Shown: positions 21,476 through 33,177, numbered from the stretch's first letter. The stretch is 64,000 bases of DNA from Adiantum capillus-veneris (GCA_014529385.2 CM043971.1:32448709-32512708), one strand, 5' to 3'. A program made the numbers and translations. Notes: generated by a model not told the origin, from the letters alone.

Positions 21476-22847
21476 GGTGGTGACTCAGTAAATTACAAAC
21501 CTTTTTATTTTTTCTTTTCTTTTCTTTTACATCAACAGTAGCGGCTCATAGCGGCTTTTTACAGAGGTGGATGGATAGGTTAAAACAGTATAAAAATAGA
21601 GACATTAAAGAAATGATGGTAATCTAATACGGGGAGAATGATAGGATTCGGGGAATTGAGGATTTCTCCTAGTACCGCCGCACCGAATAGGTATACGATC
21701 TTCTGTTGGTAGAAGACTTTCCTATCTACATAGATATTCACATGCATATGTTGCAGGAATCTGAACAGGAATGTTGTCGGCCCGTTTTCCATCATGCACA
21801 GAGGGTGGAATACTTATTTATACTCTTACCGTGCCAGTGTTGATGAGTCGGCACATCCACAAGAGGTCTTCGCCTTTCATGGGCTCTACCTTTTCTTCGT
21901 TGCTCAGCACGTACGGGGTGATGGCGACGTGTCTGACCACTCCTAGCCTCTTGGCTAACAGCAATTGCAGGTAATTTCAGTAATCGGCGTGTTGCATGAA
22001 TTCTACTCCATTCAGTTGCAGCTCGTCTCCAGCCCACTGGGTTTCTCCCGTGGTAGAGAGCTTCTTCAGGATAAGTTGTACAGGGAGAGGAGGAAGGTCC
22101 TCCACTCGCTTCCCGAAACTGTGAGAGCAGTAGCCTAACCACTCTTCTCTAGGACATGGGAATCTTCTTACCACTTCTTCTTATGGATTGTCGAAGTGGA
22201 TTGGTAGCACTCGCATCCGTCGTGCAAATCGATAGGCGACCTTCCGCCGCTTAGCTTCGGATGACTTCTTCTTTGACAAAGTGGGTACAACCCGGCTTTC
22301 TGAGCTTGAAGCACTTGCTTGGCCAGATGCTTCTCCCTTCGGGGTCATGTGTTTCCAGACTGGCTTATCTTCCCCTTGCCTTTGACTCGAGCAGCCCCTT
22401 TAGGCCACTTTGGAGTGATACCTTTGACTGCAGCTTCTTTAGGGAAAAGAGGTCTCACCGTTTGCTTCCCTACCTTGACGGGTTCTTCGAGATGAATGTC
22501 GATGTAGATGACTTCAGCCCTTTCGCTGCCTTCGTTGCTGGCACTCATTGACAGTGTGCCTCGGTTGACAACAGTGATGGCACTTCACCAATCTCCCACC
22601 TGATGCTTTCGATTTATGGTTAGAACGAGCGACACGACATGGAGAATTTACCTCTTGAATGCTGACGACACTGCAGCCTGGCAGTAGCACCTCAATGAAG
22701 GCGGCTAGTGCCTCTTTCGTCTCCTCTTCTTCTGTCCTCTAGTTAGAAAATTCTTTCAGCCACTCATCCATGATTGATAGTGGGTGTCACTTTCAGCATT
22801 GTAAACTGAAGGGTCTTAGAAAAGCCCTCCTCCGTGGGGGCACCAAA
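21476..22847 (-). pseudogene. gypsy-2 pre-gag region with decayed coding sequence
   Basis: About 1.37 kb between primer site and gag hold several broken frames on the minus strand. Around 22560-22640 one phase reads KCHHCCQPRHTVNEC, a Cys/His knuckle-like motif. At 22548-22345 another reads SERAEVIYIDIHLEEPVKV. At 22174-21977 a third runs EEWLGYCSHSFGKRVEDLPPL. I do not recognise the protein. It may be an extra reading frame ahead of gag, now frameshifted. Confidence 0.45.
22830..22846 (-). other. gypsy-2 putative primer binding site
   Basis: The minus strand after the LTR reads TGGTGCCCCCACGGAGG, starting one or two bases inside the LTR end. The TGG start fits a tRNA 3' CCA, but I cannot name the tRNA with confidence. 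Confidence 0.45.
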
Positions 22848-23010
22848 TGACGGACGCAAAGCAGACCCCGAACCTCGACGGCCTCTAAAACGCCGGGGGC
22901 CGAATGGCGCGCCTCGAGCCTGCCACGGTAAAGTGAACAGGGGGCACCACCTAGCTTTGAGCGGCTAGGATGCAAAACCACGATGGTATGAACACAGCAA
23001 ACCTACACAC

Positions 23011-23075
<65 letters not shown>

Positions 23076-23948
23076 CAAATGATGAAAATCCTCGGGGGTG
23101 TGAGGGTGAATTATTTCTGCAATATTTACAAAGTGGCATGCCGTGGTGGTAGAGGGGTAGGGAGAGGAGGTGGTGCAACCTACTTGGTGCGTTCTCTAAG
23201 ACGACTCAATGATTGTGAATACTCACTACCAAGAGCGTGCATATGTGTGTGCATCGACCATTGGAGTCGAGAGATGGATCTGGTTCCCTTCGCATGGTGC
23301 AATTCCCAACGCAAACCCAACATACACACCCCCTCCCCGTGATGGTGATAGTGTCAATCCCTCCCACTACACTCTACCAAATGCTTGGCTCCTCATGAAT
23401 TCCCCCCCCCCCGATAGTGACTTCTCAGTGCCAATTTATAGGTGTTGGCTGCTTGGATTATGGTAATCCCAGTGTGGTTAGGGTAAGCTTAATTGGGGAG
23501 ACAAAGCAAGTGGTGGGCCCGGTGTGGTTGACCCTTGCTTTCTTTTGGGAGGTTATTTAAAGATGGGAATCTCTAGGTGGGCCTTTGTGACCATCACCTA
23601 AAGAGAGGATATTTACAAAAATGGAAATTTACAATGGCTCGGGTGAAAACTGAAGATAATGATGAAAATAACCTATAAATTACTAGGATGGCGTCGTGGT
23701 TGCATGTTGCCGGCGAATGGTGATCTGCTGGTGTGTCGGTGTCGAGCGTACTTCTTTTTGGAGTCGGTCGGGGCATGCCTTCGGCGCATTTTCTCTTTTT
23801 GTTGTTGGCGGCGCGTGCTTTGGATCCTTCTTCTTTATTCGTTGATGTCGTAGTTGTTTCTCCTCCTTTGTATTTGTGGTACGGTGCCGTGCGGTGCGTA
23901 TGTGCGTGTGTGTTTCTCCTCCTTTGTATTTGTGGTGCGGTGCGTATA

Positions 23949-23987
<39 letters not shown>

Positions 23988-24161
23988 ATTCGTGCATAAG
24001 GGCGGGTGTGTGTGTATGTATATGTATATGTATATGTGTGCAAAAACGTGCGTGGAAAGGGGGGCTTTATATATATATATAGTTTTTTTTTTCTTGCCTT
24101 CTGCTGCGCGAGGCGATGGCCGGTGGCTGCCTTCTGCTGCGCGAGGCGATGGGGGGGGGGG

Positions 24162-24227
<66 letters not shown>

Positions 24228-24365
24228 TGCGGTATGGTGTGCGTGTGTGTTGTGTGTGTGCGTGTATATGGTGCGTGAGCACCCGGGTGGGTGTGTGGGT
24301 GGTCTTGTGGACTTGAGCGCACAGCGCTGAAGGGGAGAAAGGGGAGGGGGGGGGTGATTGTGTGT

Positions 24366-24424
<59 letters not shown>

Positions 24425-24449
24425 GGTCCTATTGACGTTGTCCGTGAGA

Positions 24450-24502
<53 letters not shown>

Positions 24503-24525
24503 TTCCTTTGCATGGCCTAAGCGCC

Positions 24526-24585
<60 letters not shown>

Positions 24586-24646
24586 GCTCCGCGCTGAGCT
24601 GAGAGAGAGAGAGAGATTGTGAGGGAGAGGGAGGGGTGAGGCTTTG

Positions 24647-24701
<55 letters not shown>

Positions 24702-25010
24702 GGGAGAGGGAGGGGTGAGGTGTGGAGTGGGGTAGGGGAGATGTGTGGGTGAGAGAGAGAGGGGGGGGGGGGACAAGTCAATGGGTGGAGTGAGGGAATA
24801 TATCCGCGGGCCAAGAGGGGGGGGGGGGGGAATGAGGCCGAGGGGAGGGGAATGAGGCGGAGGGAGGGTGAGGCGAGCGGGTGGGGAAGAGGGAGGAGGG
24901 GTACGGGAGGGAATATTAGCGGGCAGGGGGGGGGGGGGGGGGGTAGTGAGAGTGGGGGGGGGGAGAAATGTGAGGGGGAATGTAAAGGGTGAGTGTAAGA
25001 ATACGGAGAG

Positions 25011-25057
<47 letters not shown>

Positions 25058-25190
25058 CTCCATGTGGCTCACACAGAGGGAGCACGAGAGAGGGGTCGGG
25101 AGTTTTTTTTTTTCAAAGCTTGTGCCTGGTCGGGGGGGTTGAGGTGGGGGTAAATTGGGAGAGAGGATATTAGAGGGGGGGTATGTAGGG

Positions 25191-25240
<50 letters not shown>

Positions 25241-25369
25241 GTTATTTATCCAATGCCCGTCGGGTGGGAGGGGGGAAAATAAGCTATGGGGGGTGGGGGG
25301 GGGTAATGAGAGTGGGGGTAGAGAAGGTAAGCTTTTCTTATAATAAAAAAATTCGAAAGTCAGCTATCA
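22848..25369 (-). repeat. gypsy-2 5' LTR (about 2.52 kb, microsatellite-rich)
   Basis: Begins TGATAGCTGAC and ends GTCCGTCA in element orientation. Same arrangement as the 3' LTR: GA runs at 23017-23070, 24371-24420, 24456-24497, 24533-24582, 24655-24698 and 25196-25237; GT at 23947-23983 and 24163-24226; 43 G at 25015-25057. A TATA-like sequence TATATATAAAGC lies on the minus strand at about 24064-24080. Repeat lengths differ from the other LTR, showing independent expansion since insertion. Confidence 0.9.
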
Positions 25370-25788
25370 CCAACAAGTTTTCACATCAAGTGCACCTGGT
25401 TGACAGGCGTTGTATTTTCATACATTCCCTTCAACTTCTCCCACACATCAAAAGAAGTCGTGAGACCTTTCACATCAATGACGGTCTCATCTGTCATGGC
25501 CATTTTAATATATGTAACGGCTTTCCTGTTCATGCTAACCCATGCTTCATCTATCATATTCTGTGGCTTCACCTGTTCAAGTGCCCCTTCGCAATCTTTA
25601 AGAAATAGGATTCCTTGAATCCTGTCTTTCCAAAGATCAAAACCTGTTCCATTGAACCTCCTAATCTCGAAGAGGTTCTTCACATCCGAGAAGATGAGGC
25701 CATAGTTGCACGAAATAAGAGGGATAATACGCTGAATTTTTGGGCAAAATGCGCAAAAATCGGAGTATAGCCTCACAAAGATGTGCAC
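25370..25788 (-). pseudogene. copia-1 gag, N-terminal half
   Basis: Typical copia gag start: FEIRRFNGTGFDLWKDRIQ, then LKDCEGALE, DEAWVSMNRKAVTYIKMAM, FDVWEKLKGMYE. The true start is probably inside this frame near KNLFEIRRF. A TGA at 25381-25383 interrupts the frame shortly before the gypsy-2 junction; gag resumes at 13740. Confidence 0.85.
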
Positions 25789-26391
25789 TACAGCTCCAAA
25801 TGGTCACAAGAGCAATTTGGGGAAATATAGGTGGATTTGGGCACAAAATTTATGCGCAGGAAATTCCAGCGAACGAATTTGTGCTCGAAAACAACAAATT
25901 AACAGCCTTTAGAAGCATGTAGGCGCAAAAGCCCCAATTTGTAGCATCAAAATTGCATGAAATTGAGCCACAAATGGTCCTACATCGACAAAATTTGTCA
26001 AATGTGTGTAGATTTCATCAATTTGCACTTTCCCCAATGTAATCGCACCATAAAAAACACTTGCAAAAACCTGCGTAAATCTGAAATTTGCTTAAAACAC
26101 CTGTTTTACGGCTTGTTTTTCGACAATTTCAGGGTTTTCGGGTAGCGGGGACTTAGCAAAAGTATTCCCACACCTTAATACATCATTTGCAAAACCTGTA
26201 TTTTGGTGTCATAACCTGTAATTTCCTGTTTTTGACCTAATTTCAGCCTGTTTTAGGTCAATTTTGGTTGCCGAGAGCTCTCTAGTGTTCGGGGATGAGT
26301 CCTTTGGCAACGAAATTGCAAAATCTCGCGTGAAAGTTGACCTTTTTGGCTGAAATTCAGTGTTTGCAGGTTTGGGAGCAAACCCTAATTG
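25789..26391 (-). other. copia-1 leader
   Basis: About 600 bp between primer site and gag without a convincing coding frame. Rich in A/T with repeated GCAAAA and AAATTTG words on the + strand; nothing else recognised. Confidence 0.5.
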
Positions 26392-26404
26392 GGCTCCGAT
26401 ATCA
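26392..26404 (-). other. copia-1 decayed primer binding site (tRNA-Met type)
   Basis: The minus strand reads TGATATCGGAGCC, matching the classic copia site TGGTATCAGAGCC at 11 of 13 positions. Its place just inside the LTR end supports the call. Confidence 0.6.
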
Positions 26405-26405
26405 G

Positions 26406-26649
26406 TTGATGAGCATGCGGCGGTGTGTGCAAGTGAAAGAGCACGCGAGGAAGTGCAATGTGTGTGCAGAGAGGGGAGGCGAAGACAAGGAGGAGAGGAA
26501 GCGCTAGCAGAAGAGAGAGGGCTCACGTTTTTGGAAAAACTCAATAAGTGAGTTTTGGGTTTTTCCACTTTTATTATAAGTGACCTTTAAAAAATGTGTC
26601 AAAGTATAAAAATGTACAAAAAGGGGTTATCTAGGCCTTTAACCCAACA
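26406..26649 (-). repeat. copia-1 5' LTR
   Basis: In element orientation starts TGTTGGGTTAAAGG and ends GCATGCTCATCA, 244 bp. The start resembles the other copia LTR starts in this window (TGTTGGGGTAAAGG at 29440 minus, TGTTGAGGTAAAGAC at 34431 plus). No second copy to confirm the length. Confidence 0.6.
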
Positions 26650-27835
26650 ACTAGTAGGTTGTACATGATACGCCCAAATGCTGACAAAATTTACGCAAAC
26701 CTAGCTATACTCACCTCCCCTATGCTATCTGCATGTACTGCATCATCAAGACTACCCACCATGTATGGATGTGTCAACACCAACATTGGAATGGCTACAT
26801 CCCTCTCACCCATAGGTGGAAGTGTGCGTCATGGTACCAACTCATTAGCCTCTAACATGAGCATCTCAGAGAACTCCATGTTTGTCATCTCTGCGTGTGT
26901 CTCTAGGGAGCATACTCGCTCTACCTCTTTCTGCACAGACTCTAACAATACCTGTTGTGTCTCACTAGAGCATTGCTGCTCTCTCTCTATCTCTAATGTG
27001 AGTCTATTGGCATGTCCTTCACAGCTAAATGCTCTGTCTTTTGAGCATGATGAAGCTCACCCAACGAAGGAGACACGTCTCGTCTCTCGCTCAAGCATGC
27101 CAGCAACAAAACTGAGACTATGTCGTCTCGAACCTCAGACACATGCATAGGATATACCAAGCCATTGTGAGCTCCTCTGGCAATCACTAATGAGCAACAA
27201 TGCATCTGGAAAGACTACTCTCTAAGCAATGTCTGACATCTACAATCTGCTAACCGTCTCACTGGGATCAAGCTCTATCTCAGTTGAGGAACATAGTATA
27301 CATGTCATAGCATACATGATGCACCATTGGGCAATGACAAGTAAACATCTCCTGCACCCTCTATGTCAACAGCGCCAAACCATCGGTTAAGTGCACAGAA
27401 CCAAAGCTCCCACTAGAGAAGGTGCTAAGCCAGTTTGACGTGGAAAATTTTATCCTCATCTAGCAACCAATGGGGAGAAGTGTCACCTCTCAAAGACATG
27501 TAATCAAGAGGAATGCTAAAGGAAAATGTGACATTATTGTCATGAAGCCATTGCTCTAGCATGTGTCAAAACCTCATCTGCACCACACACAGATCTTTAT
27601 TTTTGCCTCATACATCTGAAACAACGTTGCCTAATGTGCCCTGTGTGACCACAATGCCAACATTGCATGTATCAGCAACTACGAGACCACCGTCTCTCAT
27701 GAGTCTATCACTGTAGACTCTATCGTAAAATATAATACCTAACTTTACCAAATGATTTTCTCATATTAAATTGATCACTTAATATGGGAAGATAAAAGGG
27801 GAACAAGAGTTAGGATATAGGCAGTGTGCCAAAAG

Positions 27836-28035
27836 GAGAAATGGTCGCATCTCAATAGGGGTCCAAAGGGAGACGGACTACCAAAGAGCAATGTGCAATA
27901 AATGTTTCTATATTTACCTCAGCAAGGGACCAAGAGGAGAGATGGTTACATCTCAATAGGGGTCCAAAAGGAGGTAGTCTATCAAAGAGCAACATGGGTC
28001 ACAAGGTACACAAAGATTGTATTTTACCAAGTCTC
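27836..28035. repeat. Two imperfect tandem units, period about 101 bp
   Basis: The phrase CATCTCAATAGGGGTCCAAA occurs at about 27849 and 27950, each followed by a related stretch ending CAAAGAGCAA. Two copies only. Confidence 0.75.
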
Positions 28036-28296
28036 TCTTGATGAGAGAATCTATAATACAAACGCCTTTTGGAGGGGGGACCGGCTCCAAGTAAATCCGG
28101 GCCTCAACTATTGTCAAGTTCTCTAATACTCTCTCTCTTGCAAAAGTATTGTTCATGCCAAGTTAATTAAGTACTATGTTTATGTTGCTACCATCAATTA
28201 AGTTCACCCTCTATGTTCTCAAAGTAATCTCACAAAAATGCTCGCTCTAATTCTCTTAATTCCACTATCCTCAAAGTTCATAGGCCATTTCCATTA
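27997..28296 (-). repeat. Repeat copy A, inverted relative to copy B at 62904-63196
   Basis: About 300 bp match the reverse complement of 62904-63196 with scattered differences and small gaps. Copy B lies just downstream of a TATA box, which copy A lacks. Confidence 0.85.
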
Positions 28297-28990
28297 CAGA
28301 CTCTAAACTATCGCACATATTTGCAACCATAAGTGAATGTCAAGAAACTATGGCAAGAAATCCTTGGAGAAAACTTGCAGAGTCTCCCCTCTTGTAAACT
28401 TTGCAAAAGCTCAAGTACAATCTTTACCATAAACCATGTCAAAATGGCAACATTGCTCTTTCATAGCTTTGATCAAACGCATCAAAATCGATGCTCACAT
28501 ATGCATAAAATTTGCTCCACAATTCTGTAAGCATATTATACAGGATAAACAGCTCAATTGACCGTAAAGTGCATAACCATATATACGCAAGTAGTGTGAG
28601 CAAACTAGTTTAAAACGCATCCCTCAATATAAACTGCCTGCAAAAATCTGCAAAAACGTGTGAAACCTGTGACTATCTATCTATAGCTACACAAGCATAC
28701 ATAATCCTCACTCCTGCTAGAGTGGGTACAAGAACACTAAATTGTGTCCACGCTAACAAACGACCAGTTTCTGTGGTCAAAATCATCATCCAAGAGCTGC
28801 ACTCGTAGGAAAAAGTGCTTTGGAATGGGCCATTGGAGCTACTATGTGTCGGTATGTGCCACCAAAGCTGGAAACTGGAGAATCATAGAAACCGTAATGG
28901 CTGAGTCAAAGCCAGGATGGTGGGGAATGGCCGTCCGTGAGGAAATTTGCTCTAGAATGGAGCATGGGAGGGAAGTCGTTGATGAAGCTA
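28297..28990. other. No gene seen
   Basis: AT-rich sequence with short broken frames. I see no family match, repeat array or RNA gene. Confidence 0.5.
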
Positions 28991-29109
28991 TGCTAGAGTG
29001 GAGCCAAATTTCTCTCTCTCACTGTCGCTATATCGAAGCCCAGAAAAGAGGGTTGATTTTTCCTTTCGACTCGGATAGAAGTGCTTGCCAATGTCGTAGC
29101 CGCCATAAA

Positions 29110-29440
29110 TCAAGGTCGGGATGATCGCCAAAAATCGAGAACGCAGTAGTCGATGTTGTAAAAGCGAGTCCTCATCGAAAAACTCCAATCCGACACCGCC
29201 AAGCCGGATCTACTTCCATCGAGATCAAACCGAGCTCCGTCGCTTTCGTGTCTCGCCGAGAAGCCGTCACACACGTCGATCACTACTGTGCAAGAAGGGG
29301 AGAGGGAGAGAGTAGAGAGTGTGGGTGGAGTAGTGCTCAAATGAGCTACTCCTTTTGTTGTATATATGTACAACCAATAAGGTGAGTAGTGTGCAAGTTC
29401 CCATAACCTGGGCAACCGAGCAAGGCACATGCGCCTTTAC
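29110..29440 (-). repeat. Possible copia-4 LTR or leader
   Basis: Starts TGTTGGGGTAAAGG on the minus strand. A GTACATATATAC stretch near 29365 could serve as promoter. One 106-codon frame crosses it, but its composition gives no sign of a gene. Confidence 0.35.
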
Positions 29441-29487
29441 CCCAACAACATTGATATATGGTCAAGAGTTGAGCTTTTCCACATTCA

Positions 29488-29738
29488 TTTTGGCTTGAGG
29501 TAATGTGTGCTACTTATATACTTAATGGCTGTCCTACCAAAGCCTTGCAGTTTATAATTCCTTATGAAGCATGGCGATCACATGTACATTTTTGGTTGTA
29601 TAGCTTATACTTTGGTGCCACAAATGCAACGAAAAATTTGAATGATAAGGTTGTTAAATGCATTTTTGTTGGTTATAATGCTGAAAGCAAAGGTTACAAT
29701 TTATACCATCTGCAAACAAAACATATCTTGGCTGCATG
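29488..29738 (+). pseudogene. copia-2 integrase, C-terminal fragment
   Basis: Reads CATYILNGCPTKALQF, then VVKCIFVGYNAESKGYNLYH, the conserved end of copia integrase. No catalytic residues are left. Confidence 0.8.
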
Positions 29739-29907
29739 AGATGTTGTGTTTGTGGAAGATTATGTTCATCCTTTGTTATCGTGTACCAGAGATAGTTTAT
29801 GTAAGCTCACAAGACATTCATGACATTTTTGCCTCTTTTAATGGTGGAAATTTGTATGTAAATCCCAATGAGGCACATGTATAGCCTATGGGGTTTTTGA
29901 AAATGTT

Positions 29908-30780
29908 ATGGACCAGCCTATTACTGATGTAGGTGTACATGATGTGCTTGATGTGGAAAGGGTTGTGAATGAGGAGGCTAGGGGTATGCCAAAATGGCCA
30001 GTGCATACTTTGTGTGATAGTAAATTGGATGCACCTATGTCTAGTTGTACTCATTCACGTTCTTACCATGCATCTTATGTGTCATATTGTTATGCTTTGG
30101 ATGCTTCTAGTTTATGTGATGAGGAAGAACCTCTTTCTTTTGATGAAGCACAAAATTCAAAAAGTTGGATGGCTGCCATGCAATCAGAATATGATGCACT
30201 TATAGAAAATAACACATGGACTTTATCGATTTGCCTCCTAGCAAAAAGGCCATTGGTACAAAAGCCAGATGGTGAGATTGATCGCTTCAAGGCTAGACGT
30301 ACTACAAAAGGTTATGCACAGCAAAAAGGTATTGATTATGAAGAGACCTTTGCTCCCACTCATCGTATGACTACTATCCATTTTCTATGTGTATTGGCAG
30401 CTCATTTTGGATGGAATGTACATCTAGCAAGCATTGTTACTGCTTTCTTGAATGGTGATATAAAAGGACAAGAAAATAAAGAGAACAACTGTAAGAAAGC
30501 TTCGTATGGGTTGAAGCAATCTTCTCATGCTTGGTATGAGAAAGCTGACACTTATTTGTTTAAATGAGGCTTTCATAACAGGCCAACTAAAAGCACTTTG
30601 TATGTCAAGCGTGAGGGTGATGTATTTCTCATCGTTGTTCTATATGTAGATTTTTGTTGATTACTGGTCCAAATGAGACACACATTGCTAAATTCAAGAC
30701 TGATTTGAATGCTACTTTCAAGATGAAAGACTCGAGGCTTTTGCATCAACTTGGGCATATAGTTTAAGCAATGTGATGGA
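29908..30780 (+). pseudogene. copia-2 reverse transcriptase
   Basis: Motifs EEPLSFDEAQNSKSW, ARRTTKGYAQQKGIDYEETFAP, VTAFLNGDI and ASYGLKQSSHAWYEK are present. Between NGDI and the KKASYGLKQ block the usual 25-35 residues are missing. The catalytic YVDD reads YVDF followed by a stop near 30658. Clearly dead. Confidence 0.85.
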
Positions 30781-31640
30781 GGTATTGCTTTGTGCCAAGC
30801 AAGCTATATAGAGACATTTCTATGTAAGTTTGGACTTGAGGACTGCAAACCTATTGCTACTCCAATGGAAACAGGTTTGAAATTGAGTCTTCATGATGCT
30901 GGTAATCTTGTCGATATCACTCTTTGCCAAACTATTGTTGGATGCCTTATTAATGTATGCTATAAGAGGCCAAATATTCAGTTTGCAGTCTCACAAGTTA
31001 GAAAAATTATGCATAGCCCAAAGTCTAAGCATTGGTAGATTGTTAAGAGGATATTTTTCTACTTGAGTGGCACTTTACATCTTGGGCTATTTTATCCCAA
31101 AGGGAGATCAGACGCCAAATTTACATCCCAAAGGGAGATCATTGATGCAAGATTTCCATGCCTTTTTGGACTGAGATTGGACTGGTTGTTATGACACATG
31201 AGTGTCCACAAGTGGTTTTTATTTCATGCTCGACAGTTCATGCATATCATGGTTGGGAAAGAAGCAACCTATTGTAGACACTTTTAGTTGTGAAGCTGAG
31301 TACAAGGTAGTCTTCACAACTACAGTTGGGTGTGTATGGCTCAGATGCCTTACGGTAGTTGATTTGGGTGTTGGATAGAACACTACCAACATCATCTACA
31401 CTAACATTCAGAGCACATTGGTAGTTGCAAGGAGCACAGTTTTTCATGCTCGCACAAAGCACATTGAGGTGCATTATCACTATGTCAGAGAGAGACTCTC
31501 ATCATGAGAGATCTGCTTGGCTTATGTGGTGACACATGACAACCTTGCAGATCTATTCACAAATGCATTGCCTCCTGAGAAGTCCAAAGCTTTCCGCAAA
31601 TCTTTGAGCTTGCTTTCCTTTGTGGATTGATCATGTCCTC
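30781..31640 (+). pseudogene. copia-2 reverse transcriptase tail and RNase H
   Basis: ETFLCKFGLEDCKPIATPMETGLKL is the typical end of copia reverse transcriptase; 31260-31640 in mixed frames gives RNase H-like fragments (SCEAEY, ARTKHIEVHYH-like, LADLFTNALPPEK-like). Broken by stops and a short duplication of CCCAAAGGGAGATCA near 31095-31140. Confidence 0.8.
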
Positions 31641-31707
31641 AGGGCTTGACACTTCCCTATACACTATGTGCTAGCTCTTGTTCATCGCATCATTCCTAGG
31701 GGGATTT

Positions 31708-31919
31708 GTTACCATATATGTGGTAGTGATGTGTGTGAATACCTTAGGCCCGCCGAGGCATTTTTCCCCCTAACTCGGAGGTTTTTTCCTATGTGCGTTG
31801 TATATACATCCATCATTCGAGGGCTAAATTATCTTTCTATTGTGCAGTAAGAAATATACTCTCTATTATGTGCCTTGAGCTTCTTCCTCTTCTCCAAGAT
31901 GTGTGTGCATCCATGCAAC
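31708..31919 (+). repeat. copia-2 3' LTR (putative)
   Basis: Begins TGTTACCATATATGTGG directly after a purine run (AGGGGGATT) and ends with TGCA about 212 bp later. Contains TGTATATACATC as a possible TATA region. The partner LTR is missing, so the ends are provisional. Confidence 0.55.
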
Positions 31920-31969
31920 CCTAATTCCAATAGTCTACCCCTCAGTAAAATAATAATTCTAAGAGGAAA

Positions 31970-32253
31970 CCAGTCATTGATGTACCACATGCTTTTTGGC
32001 ATAAGGCTATCATGTGTGTTACATGTGTTCTAAATAGGTGTCTCACTAAATCATTGGAATCTATTGCTCTATATTAGACTTGTCATGGCAAGAAGGCATC
32101 TATTGGTCACTTGCAAGTGTTTAGTTGCTTGGCTTATGCTTTGCTACCTAAGTAGCACCGCAAAAAATTGTACAATAGGGCTATGAAATGTATTTTTGAT
32201 GGTTGTAGTTTGGAGAGCAAAGTTTATCGGTTGTATCATCCGTGAACAAAGCT
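31970..32253 (+). pseudogene. copia-5: integrase C-terminal fragment
   Basis: Translated in mixed phases: CVTCVLNRCLTKSLES, then HGKKASIGHLQVFSCLAYALLPK, then YNRAMKCIFDGCSLESKVYRLYHP. This is the same part of copia integrase as at 29488, from another subfamily. A small stray fragment. Confidence 0.75.
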
Positions 32254-33114
32254 CTTCTCCCTCACACTCCGCACACGCACCACATTCGCACACTCTTCAA
32301 TTGATATTAGAGCTACGACTTGGCGATGGCGGGGAGCATGGCAGTTTCGAGAGCTTCAAGCTATCGAGAAAGCTTGGAAGCTTTGTGAGAATGAAATGGG
32401 AGCTTGTGAGCTCAGCTAAGAGTGATGTATGCTCTTGTGGAAGCTCAAAAAATAATGTGGACGATAGTGTGTAGGTGAAGGTGTTGGCCTAAACATTGTG
32501 TGCATTGTAGCACTATTTTCAGATTCATTTTTTTCCTTGTAGATTGAAAATTTTGCTCATGATTTCCCTCTGTCTCCACATGATTTACAACTTTGCAGTA
32601 AGAACTTTTTCCTCATTGTTTTGCTGATAATCAACTCTTGTTAACTATATGCAGCAAATTTTAGGTTTTCTATTTTGTGCAGTATGCGATTTTGATGCAC
32701 TTTTGCAAGCATGGCAGGTGCTCAAAGTTGATCAATGAATATTTTGATCGTGAATCTACTGCATACAGTTTACATGTAGTTATTGGTTACAGGTTCCAGG
32801 TACTTTTGGCAATTGAGACTTGCGTTACTGTGACAAATGCAGAGCACAAAGTGGTTACACTATTATGGGAGATTTTATGTGTTGATGCACTTGAGCACTA
32901 TGAGTGCTAGTGAGCTCTTTCATAGTGTTTTCTCCCCATAGTGAGCTCCTTTTGTTCCAGAATTGGTGCATTTTTCTTCGGCATTGCTTTATGTACATTG
33001 CCCTTGTACATGCTAGACATTCATAGCTTCACTTATGGTAGTTGATATGTGTGACAATTCTGAGTCCAAGACGATGACTCGTGTGAGACAGCGGTCTCGT
33101 TCATATCAACACTT

Positions 33115-33177
33115 GAGATGTTGGTATTGTAGTCACACAAGGCACATTAGATTCCATTGCTTTAGACGCATGAGGTA
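33115..33177 (+). pseudogene. copia-3 gag zinc knuckle
   Basis: Reads WYCSHTRHIRFHCFRRMR after a tract with stops. The pattern is a decayed CX2CX4HX4C in which the first Cys seems to have become Trp. Arg-rich surroundings fit gag. Confidence 0.6.

Larger units (their letters stand above)
13741..25369 (-). mobile_element. gypsy-2: full-length but decayed Ty3/gypsy (Tat-like) retrotransposon
   Basis: Two long direct repeats (13741-16209 and 22848-25369) flank a 6.6-kb internal region with gag, protease, reverse transcriptase, two RNase H regions and integrase in that order on the minus strand. It sits in copia-1 gag with the 4-bp CCAA (+ strand) on both sides. Counting CCAA once, the copia-1 frame continues across the site. 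The internal frames carry several frameshifts and two in-frame stops. Confidence 0.92.
11304..26649 (-). mobile_element. copia-1: Ty1/copia retrotransposon interrupted by gypsy-2 and cut by gypsy-1
   Basis: On the minus strand: LTR 26649-26406, a decayed tRNA-Met primer site, leader, gag N-terminal half, gypsy-2 insertion, gag C-terminal half, protease, integrase, and the first part of reverse transcriptase, where gypsy-1 starts. Domain order protease, integrase, reverse transcriptase is diagnostic of copia. Several frames are broken. The 3' part should lie beyond gypsy-1 but is not in the window. Confidence 0.85.
26650..29440 (-). mobile_element. copia-4: degraded copia remnant
   Basis: Minus strand, starting at 29440 with a possible LTR start TGTTGGGGTAAAGG. 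At 27205-26993 the sequence NGLVYPMHVSEVRDDIVS resembles the translated segment at 33630-33700 of copia-3 on the other strand. No intact frame remains. Copia-1 seems to have inserted at its low-coordinate side. The middle (27250-28990) is non-coding and holds the repeats listed below. Confidence 0.5.
29488..31707 (+). mobile_element. copia-2: decayed copia internal region
   Basis: Plus strand, from the integrase C-terminal part to a polypurine-like GGGGGA just before a 3' LTR. The 5' half is missing, cut at the copia-4 end near 29440. Many stops and one clear internal deletion in reverse transcriptase. Confidence 0.8.

Noticed and set aside
26209-26568. 119-codon minus-strand frame over the copia-1 LTR and leader
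   Set aside because: It crosses the primer site and LTR boundary; composition is low-complexity Ser/Pro.
26659-27150. 163-codon plus-strand frame
   Set aside because: It is opposite the copia-4 fragment whose minus-strand translation resembles copia-3; Ser/Thr/Cys-rich shadow.
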